NCBI GenBank assembly: GCA_031270215.1
Contig: JAISYB010000200.1
Coordinates: 1-6,162, forward strand
Length of the DNA stretch: 6,162 bases
Source of the DNA: Streptococcaceae bacterium
Lineage (GTDB): Bacteria > Bacillota > Bacilli > Lactobacillales > Streptococcaceae
Reading direction: 5' to 3'
Shown piece by piece: positions 1-5,099 of the stretch. Each line of letters opens with the position of its first letter. The stretch's first letter is position 1. The position numbers and the translations under genes are program-made. The notes beneath the pieces are model-generated. The model worked only from the letters and a program-made list of their open reading frames with translations, searched no databases and was not told where the DNA came from.

Positions 1-2
1 CT

Positions 3-26
3 AACGCCCTACAAGAAACAAAGTAA
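3..26 (+). CDS. Possible 3' tail of an upstream gene (partial, uncertain)
   Basis: The frame starting at base 3 reads N-A-L-Q-E-T-K and then a TAA stop at 24-26, eight bases before a terminator-like hairpin. That spacing is typical of a gene end. Only seven residues are visible, so no product can be named. The stretch could equally be non-coding, or the hairpin could serve a minus-strand gene outside the window. Confidence 0.2.
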   Translation, partial: NALQETK

Positions 27-33
27 CATTCAT

Positions 34-67
34 ACAAAAACGTCGTGCCTAGACATGACGTTTTTGT
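34..67. terminator. Bidirectional Rho-independent terminator-like hairpin
   Basis: A perfect 11-bp inverted repeat, ACAAAAACGTC (34-44) and GACGTTTTTGT (57-67), extends inward by a G-T pair and two normal pairs to a 14-bp stem with a six-base loop (48-53). The core CGTCGTG/CATGACG is followed by five T on the plus strand and, by symmetry, five T on the minus strand, so it could stop transcription both ways. It lies just upstream of the metalloregulator and probably ends the preceding gene. A protein-binding palindrome is a less likely alternative. Confidence 0.65.
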
Positions 68-80
68 AACTGATACGTAT

Positions 81-86
81 AAGGAG
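81..86 (+). promoter_or_regulatory. Ribosome binding site that fixes the regulator start
   Basis: AAGGAG lies 7 bases before the ATG at 94 but only 1 base before the in-frame ATG at 88. The spacing selects 94 as the start codon. Confidence 0.8.
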
Positions 87-93
87 TATGATA

Positions 94-753
94 ATGAAAC
101 AGCGTACCGAGCAAAAGGAAGACTATCTCAAGGAAATATTTAAAAACGATGGCGTTCGCAATTTCGTGACCAATAAAGTCTTATCCACAAATCTAAACGT
201 TTCTGCTGCCTCGGTTTCTGAGATGATTAACAAGCTTAAAAAGGATGGCTACGTCGAATATGTTTCATATAAGGGTGTCAGGCTAAACGAAGCCGGCATC
301 AAGGTCACCTCCAAAATTATCCGCAATCATCGAATATTTGAAACCTTTCTTTATGACAAACTCGGCTACTCCTTATCCGAAGTTCACGGATTATCTGAAC
401 AAATCGAACATATCAAAGACGACGAATTTTTCACGCGCCTTTACAGTTTCCTTGGTAGGCCCAAACGTTGTCCACATGGAGGCATTATCTCAACTGACAT
501 CTTAAAATCAGAGGATTATATCATTCCGATTAGTCAATACCCAGTGGCAACCGAGCTCGCTATTAAACGATTTGAGGATAATTACGAACTTCTGTCTTAC
601 GTAGAAAAAGTCGGCTTAAAGATTAACGATACGGTCACCATTACCGACAAATCAGAGCAGCCCCAGCAGCTGTCAATCAATTTTTCAAACAAAATTTATG
701 ATTTACCAAGCAATTTTTCTGCCGGTATCTATGGTATTCCTACTGGTAATTAG
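94..753 (+). CDS. mntR: DtxR/MntR-family metal-dependent transcriptional regulator
   Basis: This is a 219-residue cytoplasmic repressor of the SloR/ScaR/MtsR/MntR group, expected to bind DNA when loaded with Mn(II) or Fe(II). Residues 1-75 form a winged helix-turn-helix, with the recognition region around VSAASVSEMINKLKKDGYV (36-54). The middle domain carries the family dimerisation and metal-binding pattern: D10, H79/E83, E102, E105, H106 and the CPHGG segment (C126, H128), matching by position the ligands known in ScaR/SloR. Residues about 145-219 resemble the FeoA/SH3-like third domain of the longer members. Start at 94 is chosen because AAGGAG (81-86) is 7 bases away; the in-frame ATG at 88 is too close. 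The gene sits upstream of the Mn-type ABC operon on the same strand but is separated from it by a terminator. The likely target is the palindrome at 938-957. No operator-like palindrome of the same sequence is seen before its own gene. The symbol follows role; orthologues have several names. Confidence 0.9.
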   Translation: MKQRTEQKEDYLKEIFKNDGVRNFVTNKVLSTNLNVSAASVSEMINKLKKDGYVEYVSYKGVRLNEAGIKVTSKIIRNHRIFETFLYDKLGYSLSEVHGLSEQIEHIKDDEFFTRLYSFLGRPKRCPHGGIISTDILKSEDYIIPISQYPVATELAIKRFEDNYELLSYVEKVGLKINDTVTITDKSEQPQQLSINFSNKIYDLPSNFSAGIYGIPTGN

Positions 754-760
754 CTTATTA

Positions 761-928
761 AAAAAGGTGGGACAAAAAGCGTTTAACGACGTAGAAAATT
801 AGGAAATTGATGGCAAATATTCACCAATGTTCGGAAATTTATCTATTTTCCTAGTCGTTGCTGCATTGTCTCTCGTGAATAACGAACATAAATAGAGGGC
901 AAAGACTTTTGGGTCAGCCTCTTTTTTT
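761..928 (+). terminator. Branched RNA structure ending in a T-run; likely terminator of the regulator transcript
   Basis: The region between the regulator and the transporter operator holds no gene but folds on paper. An outer imperfect stem pairs GG.GAC.AAAAG (766-779) with CTTTT..GTC..CC (906-919). Inside it a long hairpin pairs AACGAC (785-790) with GTCGTT (854-859), continuing through GAAAAT/ATTTTC (794-799/845-850) and AAATT/AATTT (804-808/836-840). A weaker third arm may lie at about 867-900. The outer stem is followed by seven T (922-928), as in an intrinsic terminator. The size and branching exceed a simple terminator. Elements beginning GTGGGACAAAA occur between genes in lactic acid bacteria, so this may be a repeat family; that is recollection, not checked. 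Pairing was done by eye. Confidence 0.5.
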
Positions 929-937
929 GCAGGCTTG

Positions 938-957
938 TTTTTAGGTGTGCCTAAAAA
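938..957. promoter_or_regulatory. Probable MntR/SirR-type operator of the metal transport operon
   Basis: TTTTTAGG (938-945) and CCTAAAAA (950-957) form a perfect 8-bp inverted repeat around a four-base centre. The TTAGG-N-CCTAA pattern resembles known binding sites of DtxR-family regulators such as SirR and DtxR. It ends three bases before the proposed -35 box of the transporter promoter, and a DtxR-family gene lies just upstream, so metal-bound repressor here would block the promoter. No second copy was noticed elsewhere in the window. Confidence 0.75.
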
Positions 958-960
958 ATG

Positions 961-989
961 TTTGCATTTGGAAAAATATCGTGTATAAT
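961..989 (+). promoter_or_regulatory. Promoter of the metal ABC transporter operon
   Basis: The -35 box is TTTGCA (961-966; 4 of 6 consensus), then a 17-base spacer, then a perfect TATAAT (984-989). Transcription would start near 996 and leave a leader of about 27 bases. A second -10 candidate, TGATATAAA (992-1000), has an extended -10 TG but no -35 at proper distance. The operator-like palindrome adjoins the -35 box. Confidence 0.7.
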
Positions 990-1022
990 CATGATATAAA
1001 AAGATTACAGGCAGGTAAGGAA

Positions 1023-1766
1023 ATGCTCATAATTAATAATCTAACCGTAGCGTATCAGACTGATAGGATTTTCAATAACCTATCTATCAACTTTGATTCC
1101 GGCAAAATCACTGGGATTATCGGTCCTAATGGTGCAGGTAAGTCAACACTTATCAAGGCAGCACTCGGCTTAATCAAAGTACAGACTGGAGAAGTCTTGA
1201 TTGATAATGTAGCGATTAATCATAAACGAACGATGATTGCCTATGTTGAACAACGTACAGCAATTGATTTAAACTTCCCAATCAATGTTTTGGACGTTGT
1301 CCTAACCGGAACCTATCCTAAGCTTGGTATCCTAGAAGGTCCAACTCCAAAGGAAAAGCAAGCCGCAAGAGCTGCTTTAGCGCAAGTTAAGCTCGACAAG
1401 CTTGAGACCCGACAAATCGGCAGCTTATCTGGCGGACAGCTGCAACGTGTCTTTGTCGCACGAGCAATCGTCCAAGACGCTGATGTCGTCATTTTAGATG
1501 AACCATTTGTCGGAATTGATATGAAAAGCGAAGCTGAAATTATCAAAATTTTGAAAAGCTGGAAAGCGCTCGGTAAAACAATCATTGTCATTAATCATGA
1601 CTTAAACAAGGTTTCGGAGTACTTTGACGACTTAGCAATTATCAATCGAAAAGTCGTTGCCAAAGGGAGGGTTGACGAGGTCTACACGCTAGCAAACATT
1701 CAAAAAGCATTTAGTTCCGATTTAGGCAAGCTTTTATTTGGAGCAAAGGGAGGAGAAAATGACTAG
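1023..1766 (+). CDS. mntB: Manganese/iron ABC importer, ATP-binding protein
   Basis: This 247-residue nucleotide-binding subunit powers a cluster A-I metal importer (MtsB/ScaC/PsaB type) and acts at the inner face of the membrane. All ABC motifs are visible: Walker A GPNGAGKST (34-42), Q-loop Gln77 in YVEQR, signature LSGGQ (135-139), Walker B VVILDE (155-160), D-loop around GID (164-166) and switch His192. Length is normal for the family. A longer in-frame start from GTG at 945 is ruled out because it would lie inside the operator and upstream of the -10 box. ATG at 1023 is preceded by an AGGTAAGGA Shine-Dalgarno region (1013-1021). It is first in a three-gene operon; its last 8 bases overlap the permease gene. 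Metal specificity is inferred from the binding protein and regulator, not from this subunit. Confidence 0.93.
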   Translation: MLIINNLTVAYQTDRIFNNLSINFDSGKITGIIGPNGAGKSTLIKAALGLIKVQTGEVLIDNVAINHKRTMIAYVEQRTAIDLNFPINVLDVVLTGTYPKLGILEGPTPKEKQAARAALAQVKLDKLETRQIGSLSGGQLQRVFVARAIVQDADVVILDEPFVGIDMKSEAEIIKILKSWKALGKTIIVINHDLNKVSEYFDDLAIINRKVVAKGRVDEVYTLANIQKAFSSDLGKLLFGAKGGEND

Positions 1767-2619
1767 TATTACCAATTTTTTGAACGCATTAGCTCAATAC
1801 AACTTTCTGCAAACTGCACTGATTACCTCAATCATCGTCGGTGTAATGAGTGGAATTATCGGCAGCTTTATTATTCTCAGAGGAATGTCCTTAATGGGAG
1901 ATGCAATCTCGCACGCCGTCTTGCCCGGTGTCGCACTTGCCTATATGCTCGGTATTAATCTGCTACTTGGCGCATCTATCTTCGGAGTTGTCGCAAGCTT
2001 ACTTATTGGCTATGTTTCTACCCATAGTAAGTTAAAAAACGATACAGCAATCGGTATCGTCTTTAGCGCCTTTTACGCCTTAGGTTTTATCCTCATCTCA
2101 ATGGCGGAAAGCTCAACCAATCTCCACCATATTCTCTTTGGAAATGTCCTAGCGGTTAGTGATAATGATTTAATCACGAATGCCTGCATTTTAGCAATCG
2201 TCATTTTATTCGTCTTTATCTTCTACAAAGAGCTCGTCATCACCTCATTTGATGAAACATTTGCCAAGACCTACGGCTTAAACACACAGCTGATTCATTA
2301 TGGATTAATGTTGATTTTAACACTCGTCACGGTTTCTTCGCTACAAACTGTCGGTATTATTTTGATTGTTGCAATGCTGATTACGCCTGCGGCAACGGCA
2401 TTTCTTTGGACAAATAAACTCCAGAATATGCTATTTCTTGCCTCAATCTTTGGCGCATTCTCAGCCATTATCGGACTTTTCTTAAGCTATACATTCAACT
2501 GGGCATCGGGACCGGCAATTGTTCTCGTCGCAGCAAGTATCTTTGGCATTTCTTTTATCACATCACCAAAGCAGGATATTATTTTTGGAAAAATTAGATT
2601 ATCTAGGGGGAAATTATGA
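1759..2619 (+). CDS. mntC: Manganese/iron ABC importer, membrane permease (ABC-3 family)
   Basis: This 286-residue integral membrane protein is the translocation channel of the metal importer (MtsC/ScaB/PsaC type). It has about eight hydrophobic segments, with the first at roughly 17-40. ABC-3 family landmarks are the GDAISHAVLPG segment (47-57, including D48 and H52, likely near the metal path), DTAIGIVFSAFYALG (95-109), the cytoplasmic loop SFDETFAKTYGL (163-174) expected to contact the ATPase, LITPAATA (207-214) and SGPAIVLVAASIF (250-262). The start at ATG 1759 follows GGGAGGAG (1748-1755); an in-frame TTG at 1738 lies before that site and is rejected. The gene overlaps the ATPase gene by 8 bases and the binding-protein gene by an ATGA, so the three are translationally coupled. 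The importer would use a homodimer of this permease, since only one permease gene is present. Confidence 0.93.
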   Translation: MTSITNFLNALAQYNFLQTALITSIIVGVMSGIIGSFIILRGMSLMGDAISHAVLPGVALAYMLGINLLLGASIFGVVASLLIGYVSTHSKLKNDTAIGIVFSAFYALGFILISMAESSTNLHHILFGNVLAVSDNDLITNACILAIVILFVFIFYKELVITSFDETFAKTYGLNTQLIHYGLMLILTLVTVSSLQTVGIILIVAMLITPAATAFLWTNKLQNMLFLASIFGAFSAIIGLFLSYTFNWASGPAIVLVAASIFGISFITSPKQDIIFGKIRLSRGKL

Positions 2620-3545
2620 AAAAATTAATCATCGTTATTGCAGGATTGGCAGCATTTTTAAGCATTACTTTCTATTTTGTAAGTCATCAAAAAACGCAGC
2701 AGACAGCTAGAACTACTCAGCTAAAGGTTGTCACTACCAACTCTATTTTAGAGGATATGGTTGAACAGATTTCAGGCAATAAGCTAAAAATTTACAGTAT
2801 CGTCGCGCGCGGGACAGACCCACATGAATACGACCCACGTCCAAAGGATATTACGGCAACTACTGACGCAGATATTATTTTCCATAATGGTTTAAATCTT
2901 GAAACCGGTGGAAATGGTTGGTTTAAGAAGCTCATCAAAACAGCAAACAAACGTGAGGGGAAAGAGGTTTTTGCTGTAAGTAAAAACGTTCAGCCACTAT
3001 ATCTAACCACTAATGTCAAGGAACGTGACCCACACGCTTGGCTTGATTTAGGAAATGGAATTAAATATGTCAAGGAAATCACGCAGGTCTTAAAGGATAA
3101 AGACCCTAAAAACGCAGACTACTACCAAAAGCGCTCCGACAACTACATTGTCAAGCTCCAAAAGCTAGATAGCGAAGCAAAAAATAAGTTCCTAGACATT
3201 CCAGAAGATCAACGCCTCCTTGTTACCTCAGAGGGAGCTTTCAAATATTTCTCCAAGGCATATCATGTAACACCTGCATATATCTGGGAAATCAATACCG
3301 AAGCTCAAGGTACACCTGAACAAATGGAAAATGTCTTAGAAAAAATCAATGCCTCTAAAGTCAAGTCGCTATTTTTGGAAACCTCTGTTTCTCCAAAATC
3401 AATGAATAAAGTCGCAAGTGAAGTCGGACTACCGATTTATTCAAAAATCTTTACCGACTCCCTCGCTAAAAAGGGAACTGACGGAGATACCTATTACGAC
3501 ATGATGAAGTGGAATCTTGATAAAATCTATGACGGCTTGAAGTAA
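2616..3545 (+). CDS. mntA: Manganese/iron ABC importer, substrate-binding protein without a lipobox
   Basis: This 309-residue extracytoplasmic binding protein belongs to the LraI (cluster A-I/ZnuA-like) family with MtsA, PsaA and ScaA. The metal ligands are all in place: H70 in GTDPHEYDP, H140 in DPHAWL, E206 in TSEGAF and D281 in FTDSLA, nearly the same numbering as in the Mn/Fe-binding streptococcal proteins. Glu and Asp at the last two sites point to Mn or Fe rather than Zn. The N-terminus is a short basic segment and one hydrophobic helix (about 4-22), but no cysteine follows, nor is there one anywhere in the protein. Usual family members are lipoproteins, so this one is probably held by an uncleaved N-terminal helix, or secreted. 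The start ATG has AGGGGG (2605-2610) five bases upstream and overlaps the permease stop as ATGA. It is last in the operon. The symbol reflects role; psaA/mtsA/scaA orthologues are the closest in kind. Confidence 0.92.
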   Translation: MKKLIIVIAGLAAFLSITFYFVSHQKTQQTARTTQLKVVTTNSILEDMVEQISGNKLKIYSIVARGTDPHEYDPRPKDITATTDADIIFHNGLNLETGGNGWFKKLIKTANKREGKEVFAVSKNVQPLYLTTNVKERDPHAWLDLGNGIKYVKEITQVLKDKDPKNADYYQKRSDNYIVKLQKLDSEAKNKFLDIPEDQRLLVTSEGAFKYFSKAYHVTPAYIWEINTEAQGTPEQMENVLEKINASKVKSLFLETSVSPKSMNKVASEVGLPIYSKIFTDSLAKKGTDGDTYYDMMKWNLDKIYDGLK

Positions 3546-3623
3546 GAAACTACTTGCCTTGATTTTGACAAAGTAAGAATTCAAGATTTTACCGACAATC
3601 TGCCAACAAAAGTAAATATTCAT

Positions 3624-3651
3624 TTGACAAGCAAGAATTAGAGTGTAAAAT
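3624..3651 (+). promoter_or_regulatory. Orphan plus-strand promoter in the convergent intergenic region
   Basis: A perfect TTGACA (3624-3629) is followed after 16 bases by TAAAAT (3646-3651; 5 of 6). The predicted start is near 3658. No gene on the plus strand follows; only a six-residue reading frame (ATG 3711 to TAG 3731) is present before the convergent MFS gene. It may make a short or antisense RNA reaching the 3' end of the MFS gene, or be a chance match in AT-rich DNA. Confidence 0.4.
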
Positions 3652-3706
3652 AACCCTATAAAAATAGACAATGTATAGGGTCCGTTTTAATATTTATAGG
3701 GTTTTT
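3652..3706. terminator. Rho-independent terminator after the metal transport operon
   Basis: AACCCTATAAA (3652-3662) is a perfect inverted complement of TTTATAGGGTT (3693-3703), giving an 11-bp stem followed by T residues (run 3702-3706, then ATTT). The loop is long, about 30 bases. On the minus strand the stem is followed by ATTTT, so it may also end the convergent MFS transcript. A shorter competing hairpin shares its left arm. Confidence 0.6.
3653..3681 (+). other. Alternative hairpin sharing the terminator's left arm
   Basis: ACCCTATA (3653-3660) can also pair with TATAGGGT (3674-3681), a direct copy of the terminator's right-arm core at 3695-3702. The two pairings exclude each other. 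The nearer hairpin is followed by CCGTTTT, so it may itself be a weak terminator, or the pair may be a tandem backup. No ligand-binding domain is visible. Confidence 0.35.
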
Positions 3707-3715
3707 ATTTATGAA

Positions 3716-3729
3716 ACGCCATAGGGCGT
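3716..3729 (-). terminator. Small hairpin just after the MFS gene
   Basis: ACGCC (3716-3720) and GGCGT (3725-3729) form a five-pair GC-rich stem with a four-base loop, eight bases past the MFS stop codon on the minus strand. The tail there is TTCATAAAT, not a clean T-run, so termination would be weak and may rely on the larger stem beyond it. Confidence 0.35.
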
Positions 3730-3736
3730 AGCACTA

Positions 3737-4996
3737 CTAATTATCATTTTTGTTATCAGCTAATCTCTTCTGAAGATTTTTGTCATATCTGCGCGCTTCT
3801 GGCAGCATTAACGTAATAACGCCACAGATTAGTGCGCCCGAGCCAGCCAGCAAAAAGAGCTTTTCAACGCCAATCTTATCCACTAATGGACCGGAAAATA
3901 ATAAGCCAATCGGACCGGCAGCGCTAATCATTGCATTAAGCACACCGAGCACGCGACCTAAGTATTGCACCTCATAGCTTTGCTGAATCATCGCCATAAA
4001 CAGACTATTAAAATACGGCGTAGCAACTCCGGCGATTGCATTTAAGACCAGAAACAGCCAAAATCCTCGATCGTTTGCCGGCAGAACTCCACTTAGAACA
4101 AGCGCGAGTGCGATAATCAAATCCGCAGCAATCACCGGCTTCATTCGATCTCTCCATTTGCCAAATAAGCCTATAAAAATTCCACCTAAGAGCATGCCTG
4201 ATGCATAAACAACCTCAATCATGCCAGCATCTCCTACTGAGCGATGAAAATAACTCATTGTCATCAACGGATACATGCTAGCCGCCGGCATAAAGACTAG
4301 AAGAAAGATTGACTCAAGAATCGTAATCTGCCAAAGCCCTTTATTCTTCCTTAACAGCTCAAAGCCAATCTTTGTATCTCTAAATAGATGAATCGTTTCC
4401 TCTGTATTCTTAGCCTGTGGAATAAAGACACAAAACAACAAGCTAATTCCCAAGATTGCACCTAATACATCTAATAAAATTAATAGATTAATCGGGACAA
4501 GACTAAATAAGAATGCACCTAAGGCAGGCGCAATGATGAAATTTGCGGACTGCACCATGCTAAGCTGACCGTTAGCCCGAGTGAGCTCTTTATCTGGAAC
4601 AATCGTCGGTAAAATTGATTGAATGGTCGGCATCTGAAAAGTCTGAGAAATTGAGCGGATTAAAAGCGAGACAAAAACCAGCCAAATCGGAAAGTCAGTT
4701 GATAGCGTTCCAACAGCCGTTAAAATAAGAGCAAATAATGCAACAACCAAATCGGTGATAATCAGCAAGCCTTTTTTATTAAAACGATCAATCAGAGGAC
4801 CGACAAATGGACTGAGGACAACCATTGGTATCATACCAAATAAAGTCGAAAAACTCAGAATAGTCGCAGACCCTGTCCGCTCAGTCAAATACCAGATGAT
4901 TGCATATTGCACAATCATACTTGTTACCCCAGATAAGAATTGACCGCTTAAGAATACATAAAAATTCCTCTGCCAATTTACTCGTGTTGAAGTCAT
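3737..4996 (-). CDS. MFS exporter, Mef-like DHA3 family
   Basis: This 419-residue polytopic membrane protein has about 12 hydrophobic helices and is expected to be a proton-driven exporter. It resembles the macrolide efflux proteins Mef(A)/Mef(E): N-terminal NWQRNFYVFLSGQF, the loop 2-3 motif GPLIDRFNKKG (66-76), LLIRSISQTFQMP (111-123), a central loop ending NKGLW (218-222), YLGRVLGVL (345-353) and the GPIGLLFSGPLVDKIG segment (361-376). The substrate cannot be told from sequence; drug or metabolite efflux is inferred from family, and resistance should not be assumed. The ATG at 4996 is used: AAGGAG (5007-5012) lies 10 bases away, and the upstream in-frame GTG at 5023 sits before this site at the expected transcription start. 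It follows the glycosyltransferase on the same strand but has its own promoter, and converges on the metal operon. Confidence 0.88.
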   Translation of the reverse strand: MTSTRVNWQRNFYVFLSGQFLSGVTSMIVQYAIIWYLTERTGSATILSFSTLFGMIPMVVLSPFVGPLIDRFNKKGLLIITDLVVALFALILTAVGTLSTDFPIWLVFVSLLIRSISQTFQMPTIQSILPTIVPDKELTRANGQLSMVQSANFIIAPALGAFLFSLVPINLLILLDVLGAILGISLLFCVFIPQAKNTEETIHLFRDTKIGFELLRKNKGLWQITILESIFLLVFMPAASMYPLMTMSYFHRSVGDAGMIEVVYASGMLLGGIFIGLFGKWRDRMKPVIAADLIIALALVLSGVLPANDRGFWLFLVLNAIAGVATPYFNSLFMAMIQQSYEVQYLGRVLGVLNAMISAAGPIGLLFSGPLVDKIGVEKLFLLAGSGALICGVITLMLPEARRYDKNLQKRLADNKNDN

Positions 4997-5029
4997 AAAT
5001 AAACATCTCCTTATTCTATTCACAGCTTC

Positions 5030-5038
5030 ATTATATCA
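5030..5038 (-). promoter_or_regulatory. Extended -10 promoter of the MFS gene
   Basis: Read on the minus strand, TGATATAAT combines the extended -10 TG with a perfect TATAAT (5035-5030). The -35 position (about 5053-5058, CAAGTT) is poor, as is common with extended -10 promoters. Transcription would start near 5023, giving a leader of about 27 bases before the ATG at 4996. Confidence 0.65.
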
Positions 5039-5053
5039 TAAGCTTTTATTTAA

Positions 5054-5073
5054 CTTGACAGATAGCCATCAAG
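5054..5073 (-). other. Inverted repeat over the -35 region of the MFS promoter
   Basis: On the minus strand CTTGATGG (5073-5066) and CTGTCAAG (5061-5054) can pair over eight positions, two of them G-U, around a CTAT loop. It lies 27 bases past the glycosyltransferase stop, followed by TTAAAT rather than a T-run. It could be a weak terminator for the glycosyltransferase, or, through its CTTGA/TCAAG ends, a regulator site for the MFS gene. Confidence 0.3.
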
Positions 5074-5099
5074 GAAAACTTTCGAGCTTCTCATCACAC

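Noticed and set aside
94..117. RTEQ in the regulator N-terminus resembling the QNRTE repeats of the glycosyltransferase
   Set aside because: The DNA there is not repetitive and the codons differ; it is a chance four-residue match.
945..1022. Longer N-terminus for the ATPase from GTG at 945
   Set aside because: It begins inside the operator palindrome and lies upstream of the -10 box and expected transcription start; the added 26 residues are not like any ABC ATPase, and a start at 1023 puts the family's normal N-terminus at residue 1.
1313..1591. Minus-strand reading frame of 92 codons inside the ATPase gene
   Set aside because: It lies fully antisense to the Walker and signature motifs of the ATPase and shows no family features.
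2640..2710. A possible frameshift hiding a lipobox: another frame of the binding-protein signal region encodes FLFCKSS
   Set aside because: The out-of-frame cysteine is preceded by Leu-Phe, not a lipobox pattern, and the true frame has a good start, coupling and an uninterrupted hydrophobic helix. A strain comparison would settle it.
3441..3671. Minus-strand reading frame of 76 codons across the end of the binding-protein gene
   Set aside because: It is mostly the antisense of a well-supported gene, has no visible ribosome binding site and has no recognisable protein features.
3711..3731. Six-residue leader peptide (ATG to TAG) after the orphan promoter
   Set aside because: It has an AGGG nine bases upstream, but no downstream gene on that strand to regulate and no codon bias that would suggest attenuation.
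4997..5023. Longer N-terminus for the MFS protein from GTG at 5023
   Set aside because: The GTG coincides with the predicted transcription start and precedes the AAGGAG site, which serves the ATG at 4996.
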